A stretch of DNA of 55,169 nt, from the NCBI GenBank assembly GCA_031278655.1, contig JAITJZ010000011.1, forward strand, positions 1 to 55,169, written 5' to 3'. Positions 1-10,292 of this stretch are shown piece by piece; position 1 is the stretch's first letter; every line of letters starts with the position of its first letter. A model generated the notes under the pieces. That model had not been told where the DNA came from and made no database searches. It was given only the letters and a program-made list of their open reading frames with translations. Origin of the DNA: Bifidobacteriaceae bacterium (lineage in GTDB: Bacteria > Actinomycetota > Actinomycetes > Actinomycetales > WQXJ01). Both the position numbers and the translations under genes were made by a program.

Positions 1-5
1 GATTC

Positions 6-443
6 ATGCCCGGAACAAGGAAGCTCGCGACTCTGGCCGCGTCGGTGTTCGGCCTCGGCGCGTTGGTGCTTGTTGGGTGCGTGCTCGACGCTGGTGCCCA
101 GCCCGCGCAAGCGGCCACCAACGTTAGCTGCTACAGGACGGTGCTCGTGCAGAGGGTGATCAACGGTTACCCCTATTGGACGTACTTCCCGGCCGCGAGT
201 AACACGACCTGCATCCTCGGGAACGGAAACCAGGGGTCGGCTGTCAAGGCGGTCCAAGAGGCGATGAACTTATCGGCGAATGGAAGCCAGGGCCTGAAGG
301 TCGATGGGATATGGGGCACCAAGACGACGAGTGCGATGGCTAACGTGCAGAGCCGGGTCGGCGCTCGGCCCGTCGATGGCGTGTACGGGCCGGTCACGCG
401 AGACAAGATGTATTGGCTGTGGCGCTACGGATTGGTGGCGTGA
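6..443 (+). CDS. Secreted peptidoglycan-binding (PG_binding_1-like) domain protein
   Basis: Signal-peptide-like N-terminus; 'GNQGSAVKAVQEAMN...LKVDGIWGTKTTSAMANVQSRVGARPVDGVYGPVTRDKM' is typical of PG_binding_1. Confidence 0.8.
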   Translation: MPGTRKLATLAASVFGLGALVLVGCVLDAGAQPAQAATNVSCYRTVLVQRVINGYPYWTYFPAASNTTCILGNGNQGSAVKAVQEAMNLSANGSQGLKVDGIWGTKTTSAMANVQSRVGARPVDGVYGPVTRDKMYWLWRYGLVA

Positions 444-481
444 CCACAGGCCCTGGGAACTGCGGAGCGACGCGTCCGGGG

Positions 482-1660
482 ATGCGTTCCCAGAGCGCGG
501 GCCGGTGGTGGCCGGCCGCAATGGGAATGATCGGGCTCGTCTTTGCTGTGACCGCGTGCGCGGGGAGATCCGAGCCTGCTCGAACGGTCGGCGAGTCGGT
601 GAGTTCGCCGTCAACCGGGACTAGCGCGATCACGTCGTCGACGGCACCGCTCGCTCGCCGGGCGCAGGAGGCGGCTGTCAAGATGCCGTTCGCGGAGTAT
701 TTCGGGGTCGCATCACAAGCGGCGGCGAAAGATGCGGCGTCCTGGGCCGAAGCGGTGGGGCCAGCCTGGACCGCGCGGCAGGACTACCTGGCGAGTTGCA
801 TGGAAAAAGCGGGATTCGAGTACCACCCGGTCGAATTGCCGGTATCCGAATCAGTGCAGATCCCGTCAGGGACCGAGGTGGCGGTGCCTTGGCTCGCGGG
901 GTCCCGTGAATTGGTCGAGGAGCATGGCTACGGTCTGTCTGAGCCAGCCGACTTCCTGCCGGGCATGATGAGCGATGCGGAGCGGAAGAACCTGGAGTAC
1001 GTCGAGAGCCTGAGCCCTGAGGGGCAGGGCGAGTACTCGCGAGCCATGACCGGGGGCGAGGACGCCTATTCGGCGGCTGCGGGGGATGGCGGTTGCGTGG
1101 TCCAGGCCGATCTCCTCTACGGCGCGCTTGAGAGCGCCGCTGAGTGGGACGACTCGTGGTACGTCGAGCCGGTCCAGGGGATGGTGGCTGCCCTCGAGAC
1201 GCTGACCGGTTCGACTGTCGCTCAGGTCGACTTCGAGACCATGACTGCGATTCCTGCGCAAGTCGAAAGGGACCAGCGCTTGAAGGAGCTAGACGCCGAA
1301 TGGGCGTCGTGCATGAGGAGGTCTGGGTTATCCCGCGGGGCCGAACTATGGTCGGCTTCCGAACCGCTCGGCCCGGTCGCGGCTTTCGGGCTGGCCATCT
1401 CCACGGGCGCGGACGGCTCGGTACTGCCCCAGAGCGACAAGATCTATCAGGCTGGCGAAATCCCCGCCGATCAACAGTCGCTGATCGGCAGTCAGTACGA
1501 GGTCGAGATCGCAGTGGCCGATTTCGATTGCCGTGCTGAGACGGACTACCTCGTCCGATACACCAAGATCCAGTTCGACTTGGAGACTGACTATGTCGCC
1601 GCCCATCGGGAGGAATTGGAGAAGCTGGTGGCGACCTGGCAGCAACGACAGAGCGACTAG
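482..1660 (+). CDS. Putative lipoprotein of unknown function
   Basis: ORF with lipobox-like 'GLVFAVTAC'; start at ATG 482 preferred over 413, which overlaps the previous gene. Confidence 0.65.
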   Translation: MRSQSAGRWWPAAMGMIGLVFAVTACAGRSEPARTVGESVSSPSTGTSAITSSTAPLARRAQEAAVKMPFAEYFGVASQAAAKDAASWAEAVGPAWTARQDYLASCMEKAGFEYHPVELPVSESVQIPSGTEVAVPWLAGSRELVEEHGYGLSEPADFLPGMMSDAERKNLEYVESLSPEGQGEYSRAMTGGEDAYSAAAGDGGCVVQADLLYGALESAAEWDDSWYVEPVQGMVAALETLTGSTVAQVDFETMTAIPAQVERDQRLKELDAEWASCMRRSGLSRGAELWSASEPLGPVAAFGLAISTGADGSVLPQSDKIYQAGEIPADQQSLIGSQYEVEIAVADFDCRAETDYLVRYTKIQFDLETDYVAAHREELEKLVATWQQRQSD

Positions 1661-1761
1661 AAGCGCAAGCGCTGCTCCGTCACGGCGACACCAGGACGCT
1701 CAACGTGTACTCCGACAGAGACCAAGCGGCCGCCCGAATCGACCCCGGCAAGCTCCTATGA
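1660..1761 (+). pseudogene. Possible tyrosine recombinase/integrase C-terminal remnant
   Basis: Open frame 'EAQALLRHGDTRTLNVYSDRDQAAARIDPGKLL*' resembles integrase C-terminal tails; no start codon or upstream domain; next to a tRNA 3' end. Confidence 0.3.
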
Positions 1762-1871
1762 GCGCCGTCAGCGAAACCAAAGTTGTAGCAAAGTTGTTGC
1801 GGTGACCGACGCCAAGCCGCCAAAGGTGGCTCCCACCAGGTGTTTCACCGGAAAGTCTGGCCTCTGGTTGG

Positions 1872-1944
<73 letters not shown>

Positions 1945-2017
1945 GCGTTTAGAGACTCTAGCAGGCTTTGGCGGGGGCGTGCCCTGCGGACAGCGCCCCC
2001 GCCCATCTTGGCGTCTC

Positions 2018-3022
2018 TCAGCCGTCGCCCTCCACGCGGCTGACGTGCGACTCCTCGACGGCCGAGAGGCCGGCCTCGGCCTCAGGCGGGAGAATCTCAA
2101 GCTCGGATTCGTCCAGGAGCGCCTCAGCGCCGGCGGCGCTGGGCAACTCGCTCAGCGCGCCGCCGGACCAGGCGCCGTCAGGCGCCAGGTCGAGGCTTTC
2201 CAGCACCGACCGGGCCTTGGCCAGGTCCTCGCCGAGGGCTTGGACGTAGAAGAAGGTGTCATCGGATCGGCGCACCGCCGACACCCACAGCTCAACGCCG
2301 TCCACGCTGACCGGGCCGAAGGCCGAGGCCTCGACCACTCCGCGCCCGCCGGACTCGCCCGGGCCAAACGAGAAGACGAACACGGCACTCGCCAGACCGC
2401 CGCCGTCCTCGCCCTGATCACCGCCGCCGGCGGCGGACCCCACGGCCACTCCCGCCGCGCCCGCGCCATCGCCACTTTCAAACTCAACTGTGAACCCGTC
2501 CAAGGATGGGGTCGGAAGAATCGCCAGCGACGAGTCCTCGCCCTCCAGTTTCAACCAGCCGGTCTCATCATCCGGGCTGTAGACCAGCAGAGCGCCCTCG
2601 GCCGCCTCCACATCCCCACGCTTCGACCAGACCCGCAACAGGCGCTGGTCGCCGTCCGGAGAGGTCAACTCGGTGATGACCGATGCCGCCCAGTCAGCCC
2701 CAGCCTCCCCCGCCGGCCGATGGACCACGTCGAGCACCCGGCCGGTGGTGGTTCCTGCGGCCGCCGGCGGCTCATGGCCCGGGACCAAGACGACGGCCAC
2801 GACCGCCGCGGCCGCCGCCAACGCCCCCACCAGCGCGAGGCGCGCCCCACGCCGACCGGGGCGGCCAGCGCCAACCGGGCGAGCGTCATCGGACACCAAC
2901 AACGACGGGTGGACGTGACTGGCCAACAGCGCGCGGGCCTGGGCGTCCAACGGCTCGGCCGCGCGGGCCGGGTCAACCGGATTGGCGGCGCGGATGGCGC
3001 CCGCCACTGACAAATGCTTCAT
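2018..3022 (-). CDS. Membrane protein, probable anti-sigma-factor-like partner of the upstream ECF sigma factor
   Basis: Overlaps the stop of the sigma gene (ATGA-type); single TM 'RLALVGALAAAAAVVAVVLV' after a cytoplasmic N-terminus. Confidence 0.6.
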   Translation of the reverse strand: MKHLSVAGAIRAANPVDPARAAEPLDAQARALLASHVHPSLLVSDDARPVGAGRPGRRGARLALVGALAAAAAVVAVVLVPGHEPPAAAGTTTGRVLDVVHRPAGEAGADWAASVITELTSPDGDQRLLRVWSKRGDVEAAEGALLVYSPDDETGWLKLEGEDSSLAILPTPSLDGFTVEFESGDGAGAAGVAVGSAAGGGDQGEDGGGLASAVFVFSFGPGESGGRGVVEASAFGPVSVDGVELWVSAVRRSDDTFFYVQALGEDLAKARSVLESLDLAPDGAWSGGALSELPSAAGAEALLDESELEILPPEAEAGLSAVEESHVSRVEGDG

Positions 3023-3681
3023 TGTGTTTCCTCCAATGCCACGAAAATGTCCTTGAAAGCGGCGCGGGCGCGCGTCAAACGCATCCAGACGGCCGGGATC
3101 GAGCAGCCGAGCAGGGCGGCGCATTCGGCGCCGCTGAGCCCGTCCCAATAGTGAGCCGCCAGCAGTTCGCGTTGCGCCGGGGCCAGCGCGGCCAAGGCCC
3201 GCTCAACGCGTTCCTTCAGCTCGTCGGCCTGCGACGCCGCCAGATTCGGGTCCCGCGTCAACTCGCCCACCAGGGCGCCTTGGGCGCGGTTCCAACGGGC
3301 CAGGGCCCGGTTCGAGTTCGCCAGCAGATTGCGCGCCGTCACGAACAGCCAGGGCGCGCCTGGCTGTTCGCCCTGGAGCGCGCGCTCCCAGGCCCAGCGG
3401 AAAACCTCGGCGCTCAGGTCGCGGGCGGTTTCCGGTTCGGCCACCCGCCGCAGCAGATAGGCCTGGACGCGCGGGTATTGGGACCGGAAAAGCTGCGCGA
3501 AGGCCCGGTCCCTGGCGGCGTCATCCAGACCGCCGTCACCCAGCTCGCCGTCACCCAGCTCGCTTTCATCCAGCGCGCCGTCACCCGGCTCGCTTTCATC
3601 CAGCGCGCCGCGATCCGGCCCGCACTGCTCGGCCGGCGCCGCCACGGCTTGACTCACCAACTCAGTCGCTAAGGCTTCCAC
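3019..3681 (-). CDS. RNA polymerase ECF-type sigma-70 family factor
   Basis: 'FAQLFRSQYPRVQAYLLRRV...ETARDLSAEVFRWAWERA' (region 2) and 'LAPAQRELLAAHYWDGLSGAECAALLGCSIPAVWMRLTRARAAFK' (region 4); start codon uncertain. Confidence 0.85.
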   Translation of the reverse strand: MEALATELVSQAVAAPAEQCGPDRGALDESEPGDGALDESELGDGELGDGGLDDAARDRAFAQLFRSQYPRVQAYLLRRVAEPETARDLSAEVFRWAWERALQGEQPGAPWLFVTARNLLANSNRALARWNRAQGALVGELTRDPNLAASQADELKERVERALAALAPAQRELLAAHYWDGLSGAECAALLGCSIPAVWMRLTRARAAFKDIFVALEETQ

Positions 3682-3721
3682 ACCATATACATGTCCGCGC
3701 CGGGCCAAACCTAACGCCGGC

Positions 3722-4120
3722 TCAGAGATACATGCCGGTCGATTCGCGCCCCCCGGGCGCCTGGGCCACCCCGTGCACATTGCGCTCGCGCAGCAGCAGG
3801 TAGGTTTGGCCGCCGATCTCGACCTCGGCCCGGTCCTCCGGGTCGAACAGCACCCGCTCGCCCAGCGCCACCTGACGCACCGATTCGCCCGTGGCGACGA
3901 CGTTCGCCCAGGCCAGGCGTTTGCCGACGGCGGCCGTCGCCGGGATGAGGATGCCCCCGGCGCTGCGCCGCTCGGCCGACTCGGCGTCCAACAACACCAG
4001 CAGCCGGTCCGCCAGCAAGCGCACCGGCAGCGGCCCGTCCGGCAGCCTCGGGGGCGCGGCCCCTTTGCCCGATGCCGTCTGGTCGCCCTCGGCGGCGACC
4101 GCCAGTTGGTCGGTGGTCAC
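3722..4120 (-). CDS. GroES/co-chaperonin-like protein
   Basis: 'LPVRLLADRLLVLLDAESAERRSAGGILIPATAAVGKRLAWANVVATGESVRQVALGERVLFDPEDRAEVEIGGQTYLLLRERNV'; GTG start overlaps the upstream stop. Confidence 0.75.
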   Translation of the reverse strand: MTTDQLAVAAEGDQTASGKGAAPPRLPDGPLPVRLLADRLLVLLDAESAERRSAGGILIPATAAVGKRLAWANVVATGESVRQVALGERVLFDPEDRAEVEIGGQTYLLLRERNVHGVAQAPGGRESTGMYL

Positions 4121-4380
4121 TTCGAGCGCCTGACGATTCGCAGCGTTATCGCTGTCACTGTCAAGGCCACGGTGGCGGCGGCGACGATCCAAACCCAACG
4201 CTTCGGGCGGCCGGAGGGTTCGAGCGTGGCGGCCTTGACGGCATCGGCGGCCTTGTCTTTGCCCAAGGCGACCAACGCCTCCGGCGACAGTTCGGCTCTC
4301 AACTGCGAGACAGCCCGGGCCGTGGCGGCCTGCTGCTCCTTCAGCGCCGCGGCCAAGGAGTCAAGCGACGATTTGTTCAT
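4117..4380 (-). CDS. DUF3618-type small membrane protein
   Basis: 'LDSLAAALKEQQAATARAVSQLRAEL' plus C-terminal TM; next to a GroES-like gene. Confidence 0.65.
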   Translation of the reverse strand: MNKSSLDSLAAALKEQQAATARAVSQLRAELSPEALVALGKDKAADAVKAATLEPSGRPKRWVWIVAAATVALTVTAITLRIVRRSK

Positions 4381-4457
4381 CCCCCAAGGTTAGCGGGCGC
4401 CACTGACGCCGTCCGGGCTTGGGCGGCGGCGCCCAACTCGGCTAGGGTCCTAGGTGC

Positions 4458-4539
4458 GCGCCAGTGGCGGAATTGGCAGACGCGCAGGATTTAGGTTCCT
4501 GTGCCCTCGGGCGTGCGGGTTCAAGTCCCGCCTGGCGCA
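4458..4539 (+). tRNA. tRNA-Leu (anticodon TAG)
   Basis: GCGCCAG...CTGGCGC acceptor, class II long variable arm, GGATTTAGGTTCC anticodon arm, GGTTCAAGTCC T-loop. Confidence 0.95.
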
Positions 4540-4693
4540 CCCATGGCGCGGCCCGAGGGCCCGCGCTCCCCTGACCCGCATCGTCGGCGGCGGGGGCCGA
4601 ACTAGCGCGCCGGGCCGGCATTTCCCGGTCCCGCGCCTCGCGGCTGATCGCCAAATTGCGCGGCGTGGGCGGTGGCGGCTGGAGGCTTTGGGT

Positions 4694-4933
4694 TTATGAG
4701 CTGCCGGCGCCGGTGGGGGGCGCGCCGAACGACCCCAGGGCCACGCCCAGCAGCAGGTAGGCGATGGCGCCGAGGGCCAAGCCCAACGCAATCCACAGGA
4801 GCAGGCGGGAGCGCGGCCGGAAGCAGCCAGCGACCAGCCCCGCCACCAGCGCGATCCAGGCCAGCGCCCAGGGCGTGGCCAGGCCGAACGAACTTCCCAC
4901 CAGCCCCACGATTATGCTTCCGATCAGGCTCAA
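4694..4933 (-). CDS. Small integral membrane protein, unknown function
   Basis: 79-aa ORF with three hydrophobic segments, no better overlapping ORF. Confidence 0.5.
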   Translation of the reverse strand: MSLIGSIIVGLVGSSFGLATPWALAWIALVAGLVAGCFRPRSRLLLWIALGLALGAIAYLLLGVALGSFGAPPTGAGSS

Positions 4934-4974
4934 CGCTCGCTTGAGCGCCTGCGGACTGGCGGCGCCAGGGGGCG

Positions 4975-7900
4975 TCAGGCGCAGCCGCAGCCAGGGGTGT
5001 CGCCGGGGTCAACCCGGCGGCGGACCACCAAGAGCGCCGCCCCGGCCAGCAGAGCCGTCACCGCCAGCAGCGCGATCCAGTCGAGATGCGTGCCGGTGAA
5101 CGGCAGGACCGGCGGCGGGTCATCGCCGCCAGACGGATCGATCGGCGTGACGGTGCAGACCATCCCGGCGGCCAGGTCGCAGACCGGCGGCGTCTCGACG
5201 GCGCCGGGCTGGAAAGCCTGCGGCTCGTAGCCCCCAGCTTCGACCACGAAGTTGTTGAAGACCATGTCTCCCACCTTGGTGACCTGGAACCGGTAGGTGA
5301 TCACCGCGGACTGGCCCGGCGCCAGCGCCCCCGAGAACTCGATCCGCCCGGACTCGGGCGCCCAGACGGCGCCCACCCCCGAGTGGTCGGAGGTCGGTCC
5401 GCCGGCCCAATCGCCATCGTCCAGGACCCAGTCCAAGAGATCGTGGTGGTCCACCGCCGCGTCGCCGTGGCCGCGGTTGGTGAACTCCACCCGGAATTCG
5501 GCCGTCTGGCCGGCTCGGAGGCGGGCCACGTTGACGGACTTGGTCACGGCCAGGTCCCGCACGGGTGTGGCGGTGCAGTTCGCCGCCTCAGGGGCGCACT
5601 CGGCCGGAGGGATTTGCCCAGCTGGCACCACCACGTTGGAGAGCAGATGGTCGCCGCGATCCTGGTGGGAACGGACCTTGACGGAGTAGACCACGTTGAC
5701 CTCGGACCCGCCCGGCGGCGGGATCGAGCCGACCAGCCGGATGACGGCGGCCTCCGGGTCCCAAATCACGTCCAGGTCCTGACTGTCGGTTTGCGGGGCC
5801 GCGAGCATGTCCGCGTCATCGAGAACCCCGGACAGGTCGTCGGTGGCGTCGACGCTGGCGGCCGCGGACCCGAGGTTCGTCAGCTTCAACGAGTAGGTGA
5901 CGACCTGGCCCGGTTCGGCCACCTGGCGATCAGCGGTTTTGACTATCTGGTAGTCATCGGTCAGCGTCTGGGTGCACCAGGTCGATTCGGGTCCGCAGCC
6001 CGCGGCCGGCACGGCCGGCGGGTCCACCAGATCGGCGGTCACAACATTGCGCAGGCGGTGGTCGCCGCGGCCGTCGAAGGCTTTGACTTTGACCCCGTAG
6101 GTCACGGTCGCGCTGGCCCCGGCGCCCTCGGGCAAGACGCCGCCGATGGCGAGCCGCGCGGCATCGGCGTCGAACTCGACCACCAGCCCGTCCGCGCTGG
6201 CCACCGGGCCGGCGATCAGTTCGGCGTCGTCAAGGACGTCCTGCAGGGCGTCGACCAGCGCCACCGTCCCCGGCGCCGCCCCCAGGTTGGTGAATGTCAG
6301 GGTGTAGGTGACGACTTGGCCGGGTTTGGCCGTCGCCCGGTCGACGCTTTTGACCATTTTGTAGTCGTCCACCAACGTTTCGGCGCAGAGCGGGTCGCCG
6401 ATGACGCATTCCCCGGGGGGCGGATCGTCCGGTTCGACCAGCCAGTTCGCCAGGCGGCCGTCGCCTCGGCCGGCGGCGTCTTTGATCCGCACCTGGTAGG
6501 TGACGGTGACCTTGGCGCCAGCGCCGACTGAGCCGCCAAGGCTGAGCCGGTCGCCCGCGCGCGTCACGGTCACCGAATTTGAGGACGCGGTCGGCCCGGC
6601 CTCCCAGACGGCGTCATCCAGCACCTGAGTCAAGTCATCGGTCAGGTTCACCGGGGCGGCCGCCTGGCCGCGCGCGTTGTCCAGCACCAAGGTGTAGGTG
6701 ACAACCTCACCGACTTTGGCCACCGCCTTGTCCGCCCGCTTCGAGGCGTGCAGGTCTGACCCGGGCGTGGACGTCGACACCTTCTCCCCCGGCGTCTGGT
6801 CGATCATGTCCACGGGGCGGATCGAGGCGGTGTTCTCCAGCAGCAGGTCGGACCCGCCCGCGTCGATGCCCGGATCGTATTTGACGGTGTACGTGACCGA
6901 CCGGCTGGCGCCCACAGCCAACGGCCCTGACCAGGTGATTTGTTCGTTCGCCGGGTCCCATTTGGCGTCTGCCGGCAGCAATGTGGCGGCGTCAAGGGTG
7001 GCGTCATCGAGCACCGCGCTGAGGTCGTCGGTCAGCTTGGCCGGGTCGGCGGCGGTGAACGCCGCGCGGCCGATGTTCGTGATCGTGACCGTGTACGCGG
7101 CGGTGTTGTCCTTCTTGTGCAACCCGGCGCTGTCGACGGTCTTTTCGATCTTCAACCCTGGCAGGAGCGTCTCGCTGACCTGCGCGGCGGGGTCGCAGCG
7201 GGTGTCGACTATGTCTCCGCCCGGGGTGGCGAAATCGGCGGCGCAGTCCGCCGGGCGGGCCGAGTTCAGCCTCGACGCGGAGTGCCCGGGGGTGACGGTC
7301 ACCCGGTAGGTGACGGTGGCGGTCTCCCCGGCTTTGAGCGGCCCCGTCCAGGTCATGACCCCGGCAGACTCGGCCGCGGTGGCCGCGGTGGCGGCGGAGG
7401 CGGTGGCGGCGCTGGCGCCGGAGTAGGCGGTGGTGAGATAGGTCCAGTTGGAGACATGCGCGGGCAGCGTGTCTTTGACCACCGCCGGGCGCTCAACCGT
7501 GAAGTCGGTTTCGCCGCCGGCCGCTGCGGCCGATGTGTTCTTGACCTTGACCGTGTAGGTGATCGCGCGCGTCTCCTTGCCCGCCGGGCCGGAGGCTGGG
7601 CTGAGCGCCCCGCTCTTGGACGTCACCGCCAACTGCCGCTCGAAGAATTGCTGCCAGGGGGCCGCCAGCGTCTCGTCGGCGGACAGATCGGACCAGACGC
7701 CGAAGGCTATGTCAGCGTTGTTGCCCCAGGAATCGTGGCCGCCCGGCCCGCTGGTCGGGTCCGCCCAGCCGTGGGTCGGCCCCGCCGATGTCGTCAGCCC
7801 AGTTGGCGGGGACACCAACGTGTTGCCGGGGGCGAGCAGCGACGCCATGACGTGCCCCGGGTTCGCGCCCGGGTCGCTGGCGACGTCGGTGTCATCCCAG

Positions 7901-9147
7901 TGCACCCCGACCCACACCGGCCCGCCGGCTTTGGCCGCCTCGTGGCCCCTGATCTGCTGAACTTGGACGCCTCTGAGCCATTCGACGTCCCGCAGCACCT
8001 GGTAGTACTCGTCGCCTTTGATCAGCCTGACGCTGATCTTGGGGGTGGCCGTGTTGGCCACCGCCGTCCCTTGGCCGTCTTTGCCGTCCCAGGTCCAGGT
8101 CACGTCCCCGGCCGCGACCGGCTTTTCGCGGGTGAGGACCCGGTCGGCCGGGTCGGCGGTGTCGCCGTCGCCGTTGGCGTCGATCAGGATTTGGTATTGC
8201 CCCCGGAACCCGTCAATCCCGAGCGTCCCGCCGGCCCCGATGAACGGGGTCTGCCAGGGCGCGCCTTCGGCCAGTCTCAGGTCCGGGTCGGGCCGGGTCG
8301 GCGGGCTGTATTGGGGCGCGACCATCACCGTCTCGCCCGCGTGGGTGGCGTGGGCGGGCAGGTCCGGGTCTGGTTGATCCGCGAACAGCGAGAACCAGGC
8401 CTGCCCGCAGTCGCTCTTGCCCGCCGCCGCGTCCAGGGAGTAGGCGGGTTCCGGATAGCTGGCCGCCAACCCGCCTTGGGTGCGGGATTTGCCCGTGGGC
8501 ATGCAACTGTCCGCCTTGTAGAGGCCCAAGCCGTCGGCGCCGATGGCCGAGTTGACCCCGCCGTAATCGGTGAACGTGGTCTTGAACATGGTCCCGTCCT
8601 CGGCCACGACCCACAGGTTGAATGTCGCCGAGGCCGAACCTTGCGCGCCCACGATCTGATGCGCGAACACCCGCCCGGTCTTGTCGACCGACCCGTCTGT
8701 CACCCAGGCGTCCTGGTAGAAGTAGTAGGTGCCGTCCGCGGAGGATGAGGTCTGCGGGGTGTCGAAGCGCACTTTCCAGAGCCCGGCTTTGCCGGACGCC
8801 GAGGCCGAGGTGGAGCCGCCCATCCCGGACGCGGTGGCGCTGGCCGCCACGGCGCCGTCCGGGTCGATCAGCGACACGCGCACCCGAGGGGTGGCCCCGC
8901 TGGCGTTCATGTAGTTGAGCCAGATGTCGTCCACCGCGCCGTGGACCACTTCTGAGCTGGTCTTCGCCCACACCCACCATTCCCGGGCGGCCTGGTGAGC
9001 GACGTTCGTCATTCCCGCCATGCCGGGTTTGGAGTGGGCCGCCTGAGCCATCTGCGGCGGGAGCACCACCACGGCGGCGAACGCCACCGCCGCCGCCGCG
9101 ATCAACGCCGCCGGCCGGCGCCCCGGAGTGAGTTTGCGTCTGAACAT
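4975..9147 (-). CDS. Large cell-wall-anchored surface protein with DUF11-like repeats and LPFTG sorting signal
   Basis: Signal peptide 'MFRRKLTPGRRPAALIAAAAVAFAAVVVLPPQMAQA'; about six repeats of 'K.VD...A.PGQVVTYTL..TN.G.A......D.L..VLDDA'; C-terminus 'LPFTGTHLDWIALLAVTALLAGAALLVVRRR'. Confidence 0.9.
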   Translation of the reverse strand: MFRRKLTPGRRPAALIAAAAVAFAAVVVLPPQMAQAAHSKPGMAGMTNVAHQAAREWWVWAKTSSEVVHGAVDDIWLNYMNASGATPRVRVSLIDPDGAVAASATASGMGGSTSASASGKAGLWKVRFDTPQTSSSADGTYYFYQDAWVTDGSVDKTGRVFAHQIVGAQGSASATFNLWVVAEDGTMFKTTFTDYGGVNSAIGADGLGLYKADSCMPTGKSRTQGGLAASYPEPAYSLDAAAGKSDCGQAWFSLFADQPDPDLPAHATHAGETVMVAPQYSPPTRPDPDLRLAEGAPWQTPFIGAGGTLGIDGFRGQYQILIDANGDGDTADPADRVLTREKPVAAGDVTWTWDGKDGQGTAVANTATPKISVRLIKGDEYYQVLRDVEWLRGVQVQQIRGHEAAKAGGPVWVGVHWDDTDVASDPGANPGHVMASLLAPGNTLVSPPTGLTTSAGPTHGWADPTSGPGGHDSWGNNADIAFGVWSDLSADETLAAPWQQFFERQLAVTSKSGALSPASGPAGKETRAITYTVKVKNTSAAAAGGETDFTVERPAVVKDTLPAHVSNWTYLTTAYSGASAATASAATAATAAESAGVMTWTGPLKAGETATVTYRVTVTPGHSASRLNSARPADCAADFATPGGDIVDTRCDPAAQVSETLLPGLKIEKTVDSAGLHKKDNTAAYTVTITNIGRAAFTAADPAKLTDDLSAVLDDATLDAATLLPADAKWDPANEQITWSGPLAVGASRSVTYTVKYDPGIDAGGSDLLLENTASIRPVDMIDQTPGEKVSTSTPGSDLHASKRADKAVAKVGEVVTYTLVLDNARGQAAAPVNLTDDLTQVLDDAVWEAGPTASSNSVTVTRAGDRLSLGGSVGAGAKVTVTYQVRIKDAAGRGDGRLANWLVEPDDPPPGECVIGDPLCAETLVDDYKMVKSVDRATAKPGQVVTYTLTFTNLGAAPGTVALVDALQDVLDDAELIAGPVASADGLVVEFDADAARLAIGGVLPEGAGASATVTYGVKVKAFDGRGDHRLRNVVTADLVDPPAVPAAGCGPESTWCTQTLTDDYQIVKTADRQVAEPGQVVTYSLKLTNLGSAAASVDATDDLSGVLDDADMLAAPQTDSQDLDVIWDPEAAVIRLVGSIPPPGGSEVNVVYSVKVRSHQDRGDHLLSNVVVPAGQIPPAECAPEAANCTATPVRDLAVTKSVNVARLRAGQTAEFRVEFTNRGHGDAAVDHHDLLDWVLDDGDWAGGPTSDHSGVGAVWAPESGRIEFSGALAPGQSAVITYRFQVTKVGDMVFNNFVVEAGGYEPQAFQPGAVETPPVCDLAAGMVCTVTPIDPSGGDDPPPVLPFTGTHLDWIALLAVTALLAGAALLVVRRRVDPGDTPGCGCA

Positions 9148-9638
9148 GCTCAGCCTCGTTTCTGGTTTCGACTTTCCGGATTCGACACCCGGTTCGGCTG
9201 GCGCGGCCCGCCCGCGACCAACCGTGCCTCGAAAACTAGCGCCGCCGCGACCCGCCGGGGCGGCGGAAGGCCGCGGGCCTGTGGACGAAGAATTATCGGC
9301 GGGCCGGAGCTTGAAGGAACTGATCGGCCTGGGCAAGACCGCGATCCGCGAAGCGGTCCGGCTTGCGGCCCTGGTGGGGGGCGGGGTTTGGAACCGCCTC
9401 GCCCGATGCCGAGTGGTGACTCCCAGCCCCGTCCCCGGTCCCAGCCCGCCCGCCATCGGCGCGGCGGCGCCAGCGGCTGACCGTCTTCGCGCGCCCAGTT
9501 CCGTTCGTGACCTCACATAGGCTGAACTGCGCAAACTCACCGGTTGAGGTAAGCCGAGCCTTCTTATGAGCGGTTTAGGGCCTCAGGCCAACTCAGTCTC
9601 ACTTGGTGAGCACAGCCAACTCTTCGCGGCCCTTCCGG

Positions 9639-10292
9639 CTACGGCCACAACGCGCGAATCGCGGGGGCGAGGGCCCGGAAGGCGCGGCCCCGATGCGAGA
9701 TGGCGTTCTTGCGCTCCGGGGTCAATTCGGCGGCGGTGACGGCCATGCCGTCCGGGATCAGAATCGGGTCGTAGCCGAACCCTCCGCCGCCGCGCGGCTG
9801 GCGCGCCAAGCGCCCGGTCAGCCGGCCGACCTCGACGCGCTCACGGCCGTCCGGCGTCACCAGCGCCGCGGCGCACTCGAACCACGCCGCCCTGTGTTTG
9901 TCAGGGACATCGCGCAATTGGTCCAACAGCAGCGCCAGGTTGGCCGCGTCATCGCCGTGGCCGCCGGCCCATCTGGCCGAGAACACCCCCGGCGCGCCGC
10001 CCAAGGCGGCGACGCAAAGACCGGAATCATCCGCCACGGCCGCCAACCCGGTGGCGGCGCAGCAGGCCCGCGCCTTGATCAAGGCGTTGTCCGCGAAGGT
10101 CAGCGCGTCCTCCAACGGCGCGGGCACGTCCAACTCGCCCGCGCCGACCACTTCGGCGGGGCCGAGGGCCCCGGCGGCGTCCAGAATCGCCCGCAACTCC
10201 GCCACCTTGTGCGGGTTGTGGGTGGCCAGAACCAGGCGCGCTCCCGGCGCTCCCGGCGCCCCGGGCGACCCAAGCGCCCCCGGCGCGCTCAC
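9639..10292 (-). CDS. rdgB: RdgB/HAM1 family non-canonical purine NTP pyrophosphatase
   Basis: '[19 protein letters not shown]', '[24 protein letters not shown]', '[15 protein letters not shown]', '[14 protein letters not shown]'. Confidence 0.95.
   Translation of the reverse strand: MSAPGALGSPGAPGAPGARLVLATHNPHKVAELRAILDAAGALGPAEVVGAGELDVPAPLEDALTFADNALIKARACCAATGLAAVADDSGLCVAALGGAPGVFSARWAGGHGDDAANLALLLDQLRDVPDKHRAAWFECAAALVTPDGRERVEVGRLTGRLARQPRGGGGFGYDPILIPDGMAVTAAELTPERKNAISHRGRAFRALAPAIRALWP

Noticed and set aside
6940-8748. 602-aa plus-strand ORF
   Set aside because: Antisense to the DUF11 surface protein; Gly/Arg/Val-rich shadow ORF
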